Shown: positions 49,578 through 61,531, numbered from the stretch's first letter. The stretch is 64,000 nt of DNA from an uncultured Sphingobacteriaceae bacterium (GCA_946887045.1 CAMPKC010000005.1:62001-126000); one strand, 5' to 3'. Notes: generated from the letters alone by a model not told the origin. Translations and numbers: made by a program.

Positions 49578-49607
49578 TTTGAAATACGGGTTTAAAGCGT
49601 ATTTTTG
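49578..49607 (+). promoter_or_regulatory. Consensus Bacteroidota promoter for atpD
   Basis: TTTG (49578-49581), an 18-base spacer and TATTTTTG (49600-49607) match the -33/-7 consensus exactly. The predicted start of transcription is near 49612, giving a leader of about 65 bases before the atpD ATG. Confidence 0.8.
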
Positions 49608-49655
49608 CAGACCAAAAAAGCGACCCATTTAATCGCTTAATTACTTGATTAATAA

Positions 49656-51182
<1,527 letters not shown>

Positions 51183-51289
51183 GGAGTTGAAAGTTATAGG
51201 TTGTAAGTTGCAAGAACTTATAGCCTATTAATATAGGCAGACATTTGATGGGTTACACAACAACCCACAACTCACAACAAACAACCATA
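51183..51289. repeat. Simple-sequence spacer atpD-atpC
   Basis: Contains GTTGAAAGTTATAGGTTG-type repeats and a short hairpin CCTAT/ATAGG (about 51225-51238). It is of the same family as the dcw spacers. No gene. Confidence 0.4.
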
Positions 51290-51538
51290 ATGATATTAGA
51301 AATCTTAACACCAGATAAAAAGGTATACGAAGGAGAAGTAAGCTCGGTGACGGTTCCCGGAACCTCAGGTTCTTTTGAGATACTTAACAATCACGCGCCA
51401 ATAATATCGACTCTCGAGGATGGTAAGGTCACTATCAGAAGCGGGGGAAAAGACGCAGAACATTTTGTCATTAAAGGCGGAGTTGTAGAGGTGAATAATA
51501 ATAAAATAATTTTACTGGCTGAAGGCGTGGTAAGCTAA
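51290..51538 (+). CDS. atpC: ATP synthase F1 subunit epsilon (short form)
   Basis: An 82-residue epsilon from ATG 51290 (MILEILTPDKKVYEGEV); a longer frame from 51245 would add unrelated residues. It consists only of the N-terminal beta-sandwich domain (SVTVPGTSGSFEILNNHAPIIS) and lacks the C-terminal helical hairpin that inhibits ATP hydrolysis in E. coli. Short epsilon subunits of this kind occur in Bacteroidota. The absence implies no epsilon-type inhibition. It is followed by a terminator. Confidence 0.9.
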   Translation: MILEILTPDKKVYEGEVSSVTVPGTSGSFEILNNHAPIISTLEDGKVTIRSGGKDAEHFVIKGGVVEVNNNKIILLAEGVVS

Positions 51539-51564
51539 AAAACCATCACCTGATGCTAAAGGTT

Positions 51565-51600
51565 AAAGGCCGGTTGATTATTCGACCGGCCTTTGATTTT
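51565..51600 (+). terminator. Terminator of atpDC
   Basis: AAAGGCCGGT (51565-51574) and ACCGGCCTTT (51585-51594) form a perfect 10-bp stem with a 10-base loop, followed by GATTTTTT. Confidence 0.85.
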
Positions 51601-51804
51601 TTAAAGAAATATCTTCATCGGTCCCTGTTTTTTGGAAAAAACACAACGCTAGAAGCAGACCAACTATTTCTACTTTTCCCCTGCAAATTCTCATTTTCAG
51701 GAAGATTTTTAACACTTCGAAACACCAGAGCACACGCCCATACCGAATACCGAAATCATAATTAGTATATCAGTACAATACTATAATTCCAAAAACATAA
51801 CCAT

Positions 51805-51915
51805 ATGAAGAACATAATACTGAAATATAAAAAATATCAAAATATAATTCTTATTTCCATTTTTACTCTAAAGCTATTGACTGAAAAGAAGCAAGTACTT
51901 AACTTGAGAAAATAA
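51805..51915 (+). CDS. Possible Ile/Leu-rich leader peptide of the ilv-leu operon
   Basis: ATG 51805 to TAA 51915 encodes 36 residues. By my count 14 are Ile, Leu or Val (N-IIL-KYKKYQ-N-IILISIF-TLKLL and VLNL near the end). Such peptides drive ribosome-mediated attenuation of branched-chain operons in other bacteria. I see no clear terminator hairpin between it and ilvD, and AT-rich DNA encodes Ile and Leu easily, so this could be chance. It ends 69 bases before the ilvD ATG. Confidence 0.35.
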   Translation: MKNIILKYKKYQNIILISIFTLKLLTEKKQVLNLRK

Positions 51916-51984
51916 TTAAAGCAACTTAAAACTTAAACTCACGCAGCTACTAAATTTATAGTGGCACAGATAAAAAATATCTCA

Positions 51985-53685
51985 ATGGATTCACCAGTTA
52001 CGAAAACAAACGAATTAAATCCCTACAGTAAAGTACTTACCCAAGACCCTACCCAACCGGCAGCCCAAGCTATGTTATACGGCATCGGCCTGACCGATGA
52101 AGATATGCAAAAGGCTCAGGTTGGAATTGTGAGCATGGGTTATGATGGCAACACCTGCAATATGCACCTGAATGATTTGGCTAAGCTGGTTAAAGAAGGT
52201 GTTTGGAAAGAGGATTTAGTTGGATTGATTTTCCACACGATTGGTGTAAGCGATGGAATGAGTAACGGAACGGCAGGCATGCGCTATTCGCTGGTAAGTC
52301 GCGATATTATTGCCGATTCAATCGAAGCTGTATGCGGAGCGCAATATTATGATTCTATAATTGCCCTTCCGGGATGTGACAAAAACATGCCTGGTTCTGT
52401 TATGGCAATGGGAAGATTAAACAGACCTTCTATAATGGTTTACGGTGGCACTATTGCTCCCGGGCATTATAAAGGAGAAGATTTAAACATCGTATCGGCA
52501 TTCGAAGCTTTAGGCAAAAAAATGGCAGGCGAATTAGATGAAATAGATTTCAAGGAAATTATTAAAAATGCATGTCCGAGCGCCGGAGCCTGCGGTGGAA
52601 TTTATACTGCCAATACCATGGCAGCCGCTATTGAAGCACTTGGAATGAGTTTACCATACTCTTCTTCAAGCCCGGCATTGAGTCCGGAGAAGCAACAAGA
52701 GTGCCTTGATGCAGGAAAAGCCATTAAGATTTTAATGGAGCGTGATATCAAACCTAAAGATATCATGACCAAAAAAGCTTTTGAAAATGCAATCGTTACC
52801 ATTATGATACTCGGCGGATCAACGAATGCTGTTTTACACTTTTTAGCGATTGCAAAGAGCGTTGATGTAGATTTAACACAAGACGATTTTCAGGAGATAA
52901 GCAACCGCATCCCGGTATTGGCGGACATGAAGCCAAGCGGAAAATATATGATGGAAGACCTTCATAATATTGGTGGTGTACCTGCTGTAATGAAATATGC
53001 TTTAGAGCAGGGCTGGCTGCATGGCGACTGTTTAACCTGCACAGGAAAGACTCTTGCCGAAAATCTTGCGGATGTTCCCGCATTGGATTTTGAAACCCAA
53101 AAGATCATCCTGCCAAAGGAAAACCCGATAAAAGAAACAGGACATTTACAGATCATCTACGGAAATCTTGCCCAAGGTGGCAGTGTAGCAAAAATTACCG
53201 GCAAAGAAGGAGAACGATTTGAAGGACCTGCACGAGTATTTGACGGAGAATTTGAATTAATCGAAGGCATCCAGTCTCATCGTGTAAAACGCGGTGACGT
53301 TGTCGTGATCAGAAATGTTGGCCCCAAGGGTGCGCCAGGTATGCCTGAAATGTTAAAACCTACTTCGGCATTAATTGGCGTGGGTTTAGGAAAAAGTGTT
53401 GCCTTGATTACCGACGGACGCTTTAGCGGAGGAACCCACGGATTTGTCGTAGGTCATATTACACCTGAAGCTTACGAAGGAGGTCTAATAGGATTGGTGA
53501 AAGACGATGACATCATCGAAATCGATGCGATCAGCAGAGTTATGACGTTAAAGGTAAGTGAGGAAGAAATAGCTCAAAGAAAAGCGGCATGGATTCAACC
53601 TGAATTAAAAGCAAAAAAGGGACTCCTTTATAAATATGCCAAACAGGTAAGCACCGCGGCCGAAGGTTGCGTTACAGACCTTTAA
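51985..53685 (+). CDS. ilvD: Dihydroxy-acid dehydratase
   Basis: Dehydrates dihydroxy acids in valine and isoleucine synthesis. From ATG 51985 it is 566 residues; an in-frame GTG at 51961 would add eight. The Fe-S ligand cysteines are in [21 protein letters not shown] and [24 protein letters not shown] and [11 protein letters not shown] complete the family pattern. It heads the ilv-leu operon; ilvB follows 59 bases on. Start choice is uncertain. Confidence 0.94.
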   Translation: MDSPVTKTNELNPYSKVLTQDPTQPAAQAMLYGIGLTDEDMQKAQVGIVSMGYDGNTCNMHLNDLAKLVKEGVWKEDLVGLIFHTIGVSDGMSNGTAGMRYSLVSRDIIADSIEAVCGAQYYDSIIALPGCDKNMPGSVMAMGRLNRPSIMVYGGTIAPGHYKGEDLNIVSAFEALGKKMAGELDEIDFKEIIKNACPSAGACGGIYTANTMAAAIEALGMSLPYSSSSPALSPEKQQECLDAGKAIKILMERDIKPKDIMTKKAFENAIVTIMILGGSTNAVLHFLAIAKSVDVDLTQDDFQEISNRIPVLADMKPSGKYMMEDLHNIGGVPAVMKYALEQGWLHGDCLTCTGKTLAENLADVPALDFETQKIILPKENPIKETGHLQIIYGNLAQGGSVAKITGKEGERFEGPARVFDGEFELIEGIQSHRVKRGDVVVIRNVGPKGAPGMPEMLKPTSALIGVGLGKSVALITDGRFSGGTHGFVVGHITPEAYEGGLIGLVKDDDIIEIDAISRVMTLKVSEEEIAQRKAAWIQPELKAKKGLLYKYAKQVSTAAEGCVTDL

Positions 53686-53744
53686 GAGATTTACGAGTCG
53701 AAAATAAGAGTAAGAGGATTATCAAAAATCTAATATCTAATACA

Positions 53745-55481
53745 ATGGATACAGCACAACAGGATATAGCAGCAAAAGAATCAAAAACAACAGTTGAAAT
53801 GACGGGTTCTGTTGCTTTGCTGGAAGGATTGATAGCAGAAGGCGTTGATACAATTTTTGGGTATCCGGGCGGAGCTATTATGCCTATATACGATGCCTTG
53901 TACGATTACATGGATAAATTAAATCACATCTTGGTTCGACATGAACAAGGTGGAATCCATGCGGGTCAGGGTTATGCACGTTCATCAGGTAAAGTTGGTG
54001 TGGTTTTTGCAACTAGCGGCCCCGGCGCCACCAACCTGGTAACAGGATTGGCAGATGCACAGATTGACAGCACACCTTTGGTTTGTATAACCGGACAAGT
54101 ATTTGCACATTTATTAGGAACCGATGCTTTCCAGGAAACTGATGTAATTAACATCACCACACCTATAACAAAATGGAATTATCAGGTTACTGATGCTACA
54201 GAGATCCCAGAGGTTTTAGCTAAAGCCTTTTATATCGCGAAAAGCGGAAGACCTGGCCCTGTATTAATAGATATTACCAAAAACGCACAGATACAGAAGT
54301 TCAGCTTTGAAGGGTATACTAAATGTGATCATATCCGGAGTTACCGTCCAAGGCCCATCGTACGTAAAGAATATCTACAGGAAGCTGCTGACCTCATTAA
54401 TCAGGCTAAAAAACCATTTATCCTTTGGGGGCAAGGAGTTCTTTTAGGCAGAGCCGAGCAGGAATTCAAAACGTTTATTGAAAAATCTGGAATTCCTTCT
54501 GCCTGGACAATACTGGGTGCAGGTGCCGTACCGACTGATCACCCCTTAAATGTGGGAATGCTGGGAATGCATGGAAATTACGGACCAAACGTTTTGACAA
54601 ATGAATGCGACGTACTGATTGCGATAGGAATGCGCTTTGACGACCGTGTAACGGGACGTTTAGATAAATATGCCAAGCAGGCAAAAATTGTACACCTGGA
54701 TATTGACCCAGCGGAGATTGATAAAAACATAAAAGTACAGGTACCGGTTTGGGGAGACTGTAAAGAAACGCTTCCGATGTTGACCGAACTGGTTCAGGCT
54801 AAAGAGCATACAGAATGGCTTGAAAAGTTTAAAGATTATCAAAGACAGGAAATTGAAGCGGTAATTAAAGATGAACTTTTCCCTACTTCCGATGAGCTTA
54901 CAATGGGTGAAGTTATTCAACTGATTAACGAGTTGACCCTTGGCGAAGCAGTAATTGTTACAGATGTTGGTCAGCATCAAATGGTAGCATGTCGCTACGC
55001 TAAGTTTAACAAAACCCGAAGCAATATTACCAGTGGCGGTTTAGGAACAATGGGCTTTGCCCTGCCTGCAGCTATCGGTGCGAAATTCGGAACTCCGGAT
55101 AGAGAAGTAATTGCAGTAATCGGGGACGGCGGAGTGCAAATGAACATACAGGAATTAGGCACAATCATGCAATTTGGCGTTGATGTTAAAATCCTTATTC
55201 TAAATAATCAATTTTTAGGGATGGTGCGTCAGTGGCAGCAGTTATTTAACGACAAACGCTATTCGTTTGTAAATATAACCAGTCCCGATTATGTAAAAGT
55301 AGCTGAGGCCTACAGTATTCCGGGGCAACGCGTGGACGATCGGGAAAGCCTTAAATCTGCAATCAAAACAATGCTTGGTCATAAAGGAGCGTACCTTTTA
55401 GAGGTAATGGTTACCAAAGAAAATAACGTATTTCCGATGGTACCTCAAGGTTGCAGTGTAAGTGAAATAAGGTTAAAATAA
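53745..55481 (+). CDS. ilvB: Acetolactate synthase large subunit
   Basis: Makes acetolactate or acetohydroxybutyrate, the first common step to the branched-chain amino acids. From ATG 53745 it has 578 residues; the frame continues upstream into the ilvD end but family length favours this ATG. The catalytic Glu is in VRHEQGGIHAGQGYARSSG, and the TPP site is GDGGVQMNIQELGT. The FAD-binding middle region is present. The small subunit gene follows. Confidence 0.94.
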   Translation: MDTAQQDIAAKESKTTVEMTGSVALLEGLIAEGVDTIFGYPGGAIMPIYDALYDYMDKLNHILVRHEQGGIHAGQGYARSSGKVGVVFATSGPGATNLVTGLADAQIDSTPLVCITGQVFAHLLGTDAFQETDVINITTPITKWNYQVTDATEIPEVLAKAFYIAKSGRPGPVLIDITKNAQIQKFSFEGYTKCDHIRSYRPRPIVRKEYLQEAADLINQAKKPFILWGQGVLLGRAEQEFKTFIEKSGIPSAWTILGAGAVPTDHPLNVGMLGMHGNYGPNVLTNECDVLIAIGMRFDDRVTGRLDKYAKQAKIVHLDIDPAEIDKNIKVQVPVWGDCKETLPMLTELVQAKEHTEWLEKFKDYQRQEIEAVIKDELFPTSDELTMGEVIQLINELTLGEAVIVTDVGQHQMVACRYAKFNKTRSNITSGGLGTMGFALPAAIGAKFGTPDREVIAVIGDGGVQMNIQELGTIMQFGVDVKILILNNQFLGMVRQWQQLFNDKRYSFVNITSPDYVKVAEAYSIPGQRVDDRESLKSAIKTMLGHKGAYLLEVMVTKENNVFPMVPQGCSVSEIRLK

Positions 55482-55531
55482 GGGGAAGGTTGCGGGTTAT
55501 AAGTTGAATGCAAAAGTTTAAATAAAGCATC

Positions 55532-56137
55532 ATGACAGAACAAAAAATTGAAAAGCAGGAATATAATATCACCGTTTACACGGAGAACCAGATCGGGCTG
55601 TTAACCCGGATTGCTATTATATTCAGCCGCCGTAAAATAAATATTGAAAGCCTGAATACCTCTCCTTCCGAGATTGAGAGTATCCATCGCTTTAATATCG
55701 TGATAACTGAAACTGAAGATGTGGTACGGAAAGTTTGTCGACAGATAGAAAAGCAGATTGAAGTTCTGAAAGTATATTTCAACACAAATGAAGATGTGAT
55801 CTGGCAGGAAATGGCACTCTATAAAGTACCAACCGAAGAGATTGCTGAGAAAGCTTTGGTTGAGCGTCTTTTAAGAGAAAACGGAGCCCGTGTGGTGGTT
55901 ATCCGAACTGATTATACAGTGTTTGAAACAACCGGTCACCGCGAAGAAACAGATACACTTATCACCAAACTTCAGCCCTATGGTTTAATTGAATTTGTAC
56001 GAAGCGCACGAATTGCGATTATAAAAGACAGTGAAGGCTTTAACCGGAAGCTACGCGAATTTGAACGCAAAGAGCCGGGTCACGAAGTAATTGAGAATGA
56101 ATACTTAAATAAGGGCGCTAAAGTTTTCACGATGTAG
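55532..56137 (+). CDS. ilvN: Acetolactate synthase small (regulatory) subunit
   Basis: The regulatory partner of IlvB, which brings valine feedback inhibition. The 201 residues start with an ACT domain (ITVYTENQIGLLTRIAIIFSR and NIESLNTSPSE, about 12-75), then a second ALS small-subunit domain (KALVERLLRENGARVVVIRTDYTVFETTG, about 110-180; residue ranges only). It follows ilvB by 50 bases. Start ATG 55532. Confidence 0.9.
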   Translation: MTEQKIEKQEYNITVYTENQIGLLTRIAIIFSRRKINIESLNTSPSEIESIHRFNIVITETEDVVRKVCRQIEKQIEVLKVYFNTNEDVIWQEMALYKVPTEEIAEKALVERLLRENGARVVVIRTDYTVFETTGHREETDTLITKLQPYGLIEFVRSARIAIIKDSEGFNRKLREFERKEPGHEVIENEYLNKGAKVFTM

Positions 56138-56337
56138 AAATCCTCTAAATTTTCGCTGCTTCGTTTAGACTTTTAATATCGATCCTTTGAAGCGATTTTA
56201 ATGTTTTTACACTAAATTAGCGCCGATTTTAGAATATCCCCTAAAAAAAGCTTGGAAAAAGCCCATGATTTAAATCAGGTAGAGGAATAAATAAAAATAT
56301 TAACACAAAAAGTAAAATAGAAATCAAGCAATAAAAA

Positions 56338-57819
56338 ATGGCAAATTATTTTAATACACTACCCCTTAGAGAGCAATTAAACCAATTGGGTGTATGCGAA
56401 TTCATGGACAGTTCTGAATTTTCTGATGGCGTAAGCGCGCTAAAAGGAAAAAAAATTGTAATCGTAGGTTGCGGCGCTCAAGGCTTAAATCAAGGTTTAA
56501 ACTTAAGAGATAGTGGCTTAGATGTTAGTTATGCATTGCGTAAAGAGGCTATCGAAGGTAAAAGAGATTCCTGGAAAAACGCTTCTGGAAATAACTTCAC
56601 TGTTGGCACTTACGAAGAACTACTTCCAACTGCCGATCTAGTGATCAACCTTACTCCAGATAAGCAACATACCTCTGTTGTTAATGCAGTTATGCCGTTG
56701 ATGAAACAAGGAGCTACTTTATCGTACTCTCACGGTTTCAATATTGTTGAAGAAGGAATGCAGATCCGTAAGGATCTTACCGTTATCATGGTTGCTCCAA
56801 AATCACCAGGCAGCGAAGTTAGATCTGAATATGTTAGAGGATTTGGTGTGCCAACTTTAATTGCGGTTCACCCGGAAAACGACCCTCAGGGAAAAGGATT
56901 AGCGGAAGCAAAAGCTTATTGCGTAGGTACAGGCGGTCACAGAGCCGGTGTACTAAGATCATCTTTCGTAGCTGAAGTGAAATCAGATTTGATGGGCGAG
57001 CAAACTATCCTTTGTGGTTTATTGCAAACAGGCTCTATCCTTTCTTTCGATAAAATGATTGAAAAAGGAATCGACGCTGGGTATGCATCTAAACTAGTTC
57101 AATACGGTGTTGAAGTAATTACCGAAGCTTTAAAACATGGTGGTGTATCGGGTATGATGGACCGTTTAAGCAATGTTGCTAAAATCAAAGCTTTTGAAGT
57201 TTCTGAAGAGTTGAAAGACATCATGCGTCCGTTGTTTCAAAAACACCAGGATGATATCATGAGTGGCGAGTTTAGCCGTATCATGATGGAAGACTGGGCT
57301 AACGGCGATAAAAACTTATTAGCATGGAGAGCTGAAACTGGCGAAACCGCTTTCGAAAAAACTCCGGCAGGTGATGTTAAAATTGGTGAGCAAGAATATT
57401 TTGACAACTACCTTTTAATGGTTGCTTTTGTAAGAGCCGGTGTTGAATTAGCTTTCGAAACAATGGTTGAAGCTGGTATCAAACCTGAGTCGGCTTACTA
57501 TGAGTCGTTACACGAAACTCCGCTTATCGCTAATACTATTGCACGTAAAAAATTGTTCGAAATGAATCGTGTAATTTCTGACACTGCTGAGTATGGTTGT
57601 TACCTGTTTGATCAGGCTTGTAAACCATTATTAGCTGATTTCATGAAGAAAGTTGATACTGATTTAGTTGGTAAAAACTTCAATGAAGGTAAAGATGGAT
57701 CTGTTGATAACATGCAATTAGTTGCTATCAATGAAATCTTACGTAATCATCAGGTGGAAGTTGTAGGTACAACATTGCGTAAAGCGATGACTGCAATGAA
57801 AGCTATAAAAACTGTATAA
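56338..57819 (+). CDS. ilvC: Ketol-acid reductoisomerase (class II, long form)
   Basis: Isomerises and reduces acetohydroxyacids. The 493 residues match the long (E. coli-like) class with a duplicated C-terminal knotted domain. The NADPH loop is [20 protein letters not shown], with Arg and Lys after it (YALRKEAI), and [11 protein letters not shown] and the metal ligands follow. The N-terminus has a 30-residue extension before the Rossmann fold. ABC gene follows after a small repeat. Start ATG 56338. Confidence 0.95.
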   Translation: MANYFNTLPLREQLNQLGVCEFMDSSEFSDGVSALKGKKIVIVGCGAQGLNQGLNLRDSGLDVSYALRKEAIEGKRDSWKNASGNNFTVGTYEELLPTADLVINLTPDKQHTSVVNAVMPLMKQGATLSYSHGFNIVEEGMQIRKDLTVIMVAPKSPGSEVRSEYVRGFGVPTLIAVHPENDPQGKGLAEAKAYCVGTGGHRAGVLRSSFVAEVKSDLMGEQTILCGLLQTGSILSFDKMIEKGIDAGYASKLVQYGVEVITEALKHGGVSGMMDRLSNVAKIKAFEVSEELKDIMRPLFQKHQDDIMSGEFSRIMMEDWANGDKNLLAWRAETGETAFEKTPAGDVKIGEQEYFDNYLLMVAFVRAGVELAFETMVEAGIKPESAYYESLHETPLIANTIARKKLFEMNRVISDTAEYGCYLFDQACKPLLADFMKKVDTDLVGKNFNEGKDGSVDNMQLVAINEILRNHQVEVVGTTLRKAMTAMKAIKTV

Positions 57820-57916
57820 CCCCCTAGCCCCTTAAAGGGGGAACCATAAGCATAAAATGGCAAACTCAAACATGAACATACGCAAGTCAAAGTCCCCTTT
57901 AGGGGATTTAGGGGCT
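57820..57916. repeat. Palindromic REP-like element between ilvC and the ABC gene
   Basis: AGCCCCT (57826-57832) and AAAGGGG (57835-57841) are mirrored by CCCCTTT (57894-57900) and AGGGGCT (57910-57916), a nested inverted repeat that begins just after the ilvC stop. The right half would encode KSPLGDLG if the ABC protein starts at 57857, so the element forms the first 20 codons. The more natural ATG at 57917 abuts its end. Confidence 0.7.
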
Positions 57917-59386
57917 ATGGCTCTTGTTCATGTTTCTAGTCTAAACCTGCAGTATCAATCTAAATTGATATTAAAGGATTTGAATTGGATGATAAGTCGT
58001 GGCGAAAACTGGTTATTGAGTGGAATCAGCGGCAGCGGAAAAACTTCATTAGCTAAGGTTATAGCAGGTTTGCAAGGTGCTATTGGTGAAGTAAAAACGA
58101 ACTTCAGCACAGAAAACAGTTTGCCGGCTAAAGCTCTGTATGTCGAAAGCTGGTACCAGTTTAAAAACCTCGAAGGGGTTGCTAATTTCTATTACCAACA
58201 ACGTTATACGAGTCAGCAAGCTAAAGAAACGCTTACCGTAAAAGCTGAATTAGCTCTATACGGAAGAGAAAACAATCTTGAGCTTGATGGTGTCGAAAAG
58301 TTTTTAAGCGCACTAGGTTTTTCGGAACTTAAAAACTCTCAATTGATCGAACTATCCAGCGGAGAGCATAAAAAACTGCAATTGGTTAAAGCGTTGTGGT
58401 TAAAACCTCAATTGTTGATTATCGACCAACCTTACACAGGATTAGATGCTGCATCTCGTCGAAACTTAAACGACTTGTTAGATGAAGTTTCTGCAGGTGG
58501 GGTACAATTAATATTGATTTGCAACGATGCTGATATTGAATTACCGGGAAGCATAAATCGTTTTGCGGAAATTAAAGATGGACAATTAGTAAGTTTTAGT
58601 TCCAGAGAAATGATATCGGTTCTACCTGAAAGACCATTCAGAAAGTTGCCGGATTTTTTAAAGGAATCACCTGTGTATTCGTCAGAAAACATCGCAAGGT
58701 TAGTTAATGTAAGCATCAGTTACGGCGACAAGCAGGTTTTAAAAAACATCAACTGGGAAATTAAAGCCGGAGAAAAATGGCTTCTACAAGGTCCGAATGG
58801 CTCCGGAAAATCGACCTTATTGAGTTTAATTAATGGTGATCATCCGCAAGCTTATGCAAACACGCTTTACCTGTTTGGCAACAAAAGGGGAAGCGGTGAG
58901 AGTGTTTGGGATATCAAACAACACATTGGCTTAATTTCGCCAGAATTTCATAGGTATTTTGATGCTTCATCAACAGTATGGCAAAGCATCGCATCTGGCT
59001 TTTATGATTCAGTAGGATTATTTCAGCAATTGCCTTATTCGAAAAGCGTTCAGGTTGATGAGTTGATTAAATTCTTTGGGTTAAGCGAGAATAAAAACGA
59101 ATTGCTAAGAACACTTCCTCTGGGAAAACAGAGATTGGTTTTGTTAGCTAGAACGATTATTAAAAATCCGGAACTATTAATACTTGATGAACCATGCCAG
59201 GGCTTAGACCAGCAGCAAACACAACTCTTCAATAACCTGGTGGATGAATTATGCAGCAACGGGATGACCTTGATTTATGTCGGACATTTTGAATCTGCCT
59301 TGCCGGCTTGTTTAGAGAAACGACTGTTATTAGAAAAAGGTGAAGTAAAAGTCATCGAAAATATCTCAGAAAGCTGCTTAGTATAA
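57857..59386 (+). CDS. Twin-domain ABC ATPase (ModF/PhrA-like)
   Basis: A soluble protein with two ABC ATPase domains and no membrane part, resembling ModF (PhrA). From ATG 57857 it is 509 residues, but the first 20 are repeat-derived, so ATG 57917 (MALVHVSSLN) is a good alternative. Domain 1 (about 22-250): Walker A GISGSGKT (56-63), signature LSSGEHKK, Walker B IIDQP, where the usual Glu is Gln. Domain 2 (about 275-509): Walker A GPNGSGKS, signature LPLGKQR, Walker B ILDEP. The Q in the first Walker B suggests one weak site. Inserted between ilvC and leuA; its role there is unclear. Confidence 0.78.
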   Translation: MANSNMNIRKSKSPLGDLGAMALVHVSSLNLQYQSKLILKDLNWMISRGENWLLSGISGSGKTSLAKVIAGLQGAIGEVKTNFSTENSLPAKALYVESWYQFKNLEGVANFYYQQRYTSQQAKETLTVKAELALYGRENNLELDGVEKFLSALGFSELKNSQLIELSSGEHKKLQLVKALWLKPQLLIIDQPYTGLDAASRRNLNDLLDEVSAGGVQLILICNDADIELPGSINRFAEIKDGQLVSFSSREMISVLPERPFRKLPDFLKESPVYSSENIARLVNVSISYGDKQVLKNINWEIKAGEKWLLQGPNGSGKSTLLSLINGDHPQAYANTLYLFGNKRGSGESVWDIKQHIGLISPEFHRYFDASSTVWQSIASGFYDSVGLFQQLPYSKSVQVDELIKFFGLSENKNELLRTLPLGKQRLVLLARTIIKNPELLILDEPCQGLDQQQTQLFNNLVDELCSNGMTLIYVGHFESALPACLEKRLLLEKGEVKVIENISESCLV

Positions 59387-59418
59387 TGAAGAACAACATT
59401 TTATCACGCTAAAAAATC

Positions 59419-60927
59419 ATGTTACACGATCCAAACCGTATCTATATATTTGACACTACCCTTCGTGATGGAGAACAGGTGCCAGGCTCACAATTAACAA
59501 CTCCGGAAAAGATAATTATTGGAGAGGCACTTCAGTCTTTGGGTGTTGATGTTATCGAAGCAGGCTTTCCGATTTCAAGTCCAGGCGATTTTCAAAGTGT
59601 GGTTGAGCTATCGAAAGTAGTTCGCGATCCTATTATTTGTGCCTTAACGCGTGCAAATAAAGGCGACATTGACTGTGCGGCAGAAGCATTAAAACATGCC
59701 AAATATCCTCGTATCCATACAGGAATTGGCTCATCAGACATGCATATTCAGTATAAATTTAACAGCACACGCGAGAAAATACTTGAACGTGCCGTTGAAG
59801 CTGTAAAATATGCGAAGTCTTTTGTTGAAGACATTGAATTCTATGCTGAAGATGCGGGAAGAGCCGATAACGTATTTCTCGCTCAGATGATAGAAGCTGT
59901 AATCGCGGCAGGCGCAACAGTAGTAAATATCCCGGATACGAACGGATATTGCTTGCCTGAACAATATGGCGCTAAAATTCGCTTTCTGAAAGAAAATGTA
60001 AAAAACATCGATCAGGCAGTTATTTCCGTCCATTGCCATAACGACTTGGGACTTGCAACCGCAAACAGTATTGCTGGTATTCAAAACGGAGCACGTCAGG
60101 TAGAGTGTACTATTAACGGTATTGGTGAGCGTGCAGGAAACACGTCTCTTGAGGAGGTTGTGATGATTATGAAAACACACACTTCCTTAGGTTTCTACAA
60201 CAACATTAACACCAAACATCTATATAATTTAAGCGGCATGGTTAGCCGTATGATGCGTATGCCTGTTCAGCCGAACAAGGCTATCATTGGCAAGAATGCA
60301 TTCGCACACAGTTCAGGAATTCATCAGGATGGAGTACTTAAACATCGTGAGACGTATGAAATTATGAACCCTGAAGATGTAGGGATCGACCAGTCTGAAA
60401 TTATTTTGACAGCCCGCAGTGGAAGGCATGCTTTGAAACATCATTTGGAGCGTCTTGGATACTCAATCGAGCGGATTGATCTGGATCAAACATATCAACG
60501 TTTCCTGGCAATGGCTGATCAGAAAAAAGAAATCAAAGACGATGATCTTTTACGCTTAATGGGCGAAGAAGCTGAAACGAACTTTAAGAATGGTGTAAAA
60601 ATCAATTCATTACAGGTAACCTGCGGAGACCAGACTGCTCCTCAGGCCGTTATTAACTTAAGCTACGAAGGAGCCGAGCATGAAGCTACAGCAACGGGCA
60701 ATGGTCCGGTTAGCGCGACAATACATGCTATCCAGAAAATTCTGGGTCAGGACGTAGAGATTAAGGAGTTCAACATACATTCAATACATGGTGGAAGTGA
60801 TGACGTGAGCAAAGTTGATATGCGTGTAATTCATGACGATAAATCGTACATGGGTTATGGGTTTAGTACGGATATCGTAAGAGCTTCCGCGAACGCATAT
60901 TTGGACGCTTTGAATAAGTTTGTGTAG
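59419..60927 (+). CDS. leuA: 2-isopropylmalate synthase
   Basis: Condenses 2-ketoisovalerate and acetyl-CoA, the first leucine-specific step. The 502 residues have a TIM barrel starting [16 protein letters not shown], metal-binding [28 protein letters not shown], and a C-terminal regulatory domain for leucine feedback (about 390-502). Start ATG 59419. A second, different LeuA-like enzyme begins at 63817. Confidence 0.94.
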   Translation: MLHDPNRIYIFDTTLRDGEQVPGSQLTTPEKIIIGEALQSLGVDVIEAGFPISSPGDFQSVVELSKVVRDPIICALTRANKGDIDCAAEALKHAKYPRIHTGIGSSDMHIQYKFNSTREKILERAVEAVKYAKSFVEDIEFYAEDAGRADNVFLAQMIEAVIAAGATVVNIPDTNGYCLPEQYGAKIRFLKENVKNIDQAVISVHCHNDLGLATANSIAGIQNGARQVECTINGIGERAGNTSLEEVVMIMKTHTSLGFYNNINTKHLYNLSGMVSRMMRMPVQPNKAIIGKNAFAHSSGIHQDGVLKHRETYEIMNPEDVGIDQSEIILTARSGRHALKHHLERLGYSIERIDLDQTYQRFLAMADQKKEIKDDDLLRLMGEEAETNFKNGVKINSLQVTCGDQTAPQAVINLSYEGAEHEATATGNGPVSATIHAIQKILGQDVEIKEFNIHSIHGGSDDVSKVDMRVIHDDKSYMGYGFSTDIVRASANAYLDALNKFV

Positions 60928-61024
60928 TGGTAAGTGCTCGACCAGAGTTATAATCTCGCCGCATGTGAGAAAATAAATTTTAAATCGGATTACGAGCTTA
61001 AAATTCGGTGTTAGTGCGTCGGAA

Positions 61025-61055
61025 TTGCAAATCCCGGCAAGGGGAATTAACTTTG
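61025..61055 (+). promoter_or_regulatory. Promoter before the DUF1801 gene
   Basis: TTG (61025-61027), about 20 bases, then TAACTTTG (61048-61055), an exact TAnnTTTG -7 element. The message would start about seven bases before ATG 61067. Confidence 0.55.
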
Positions 61056-61066
61056 TCGTTGGATTT

Positions 61067-61531
61067 ATGCAATCAACAGCTAATACACCGGAAGAATATA
61101 TAAATAGTATTCCTGAAGAGAGAAAGCAACTAATGACAGAGTTAAGAAATATCATTAGAAAAAATCTTCCGGAAGGCTTTGAAGAAGTAATGAGTTATGG
61201 GATGATAAGCTATGTTGTACCGCATTCACTTTATGAAAATGGGTATCACTGCAATCCTAAACAGCCATTACCATTCATGAGTATTGCATCTCAAAAGAAC
61301 TTTGTTGCCTTGTACCATATGGGTATATATGCAGACAAAGACTTATTGAAATGGTTTGTAGATGAATATGAAAAGCGTAGCAAAATAAAGTTAGATATGG
61401 GTAAAAGCTGTATCCGCTTTAAAAAACCCGATGCCATTCCAATGGATCTTCTAGGGGAACTAGCCTCTAAAATGACAACAAAAGAATGGATCGCTATTTA
61501 CGAAAGCGCCATTAAGAAGCAACAACAATAA
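61067..61531 (+). CDS. DUF1801 domain protein
   Basis: A 154-residue protein from ATG 61067 ([19 protein letters not shown]). It has the DUF1801/YdhG-like fold: [33 protein letters not shown] and [16 protein letters not shown]. Function is unknown; relatives are small cytoplasmic proteins of about 120-150 residues. The frame also extends to 61025, but the promoter-like TAACTTTG lies in that part. It sits inside the leu operon between leuA and leuC without an evident role there. Confidence 0.8.
   Translation: MQSTANTPEEYINSIPEERKQLMTELRNIIRKNLPEGFEEVMSYGMISYVVPHSLYENGYHCNPKQPLPFMSIASQKNFVALYHMGIYADKDLLKWFVDEYEKRSKIKLDMGKSCIRFKKPDAIPMDLLGELASKMTTKEWIAIYESAIKKQQQ

Larger units (their letters stand above)
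51539..51984 (+). other. Spacer before ilvD
   Basis: 446 bases between atpC and ilvD. It holds the atpDC terminator (51565-51600) and a possible leader peptide (51805-51915), described separately. The rest is AT-rich, with no recognised regulator motif, RNA or promoter consensus. A 70-residue open frame at 51553-51765 runs through the terminator and is not protein-like. Confidence 0.5.

Noticed and set aside
51553..51765. 70-residue open frame after atpC
   Set aside because: It runs across the atpDC terminator and has no protein-like pattern.
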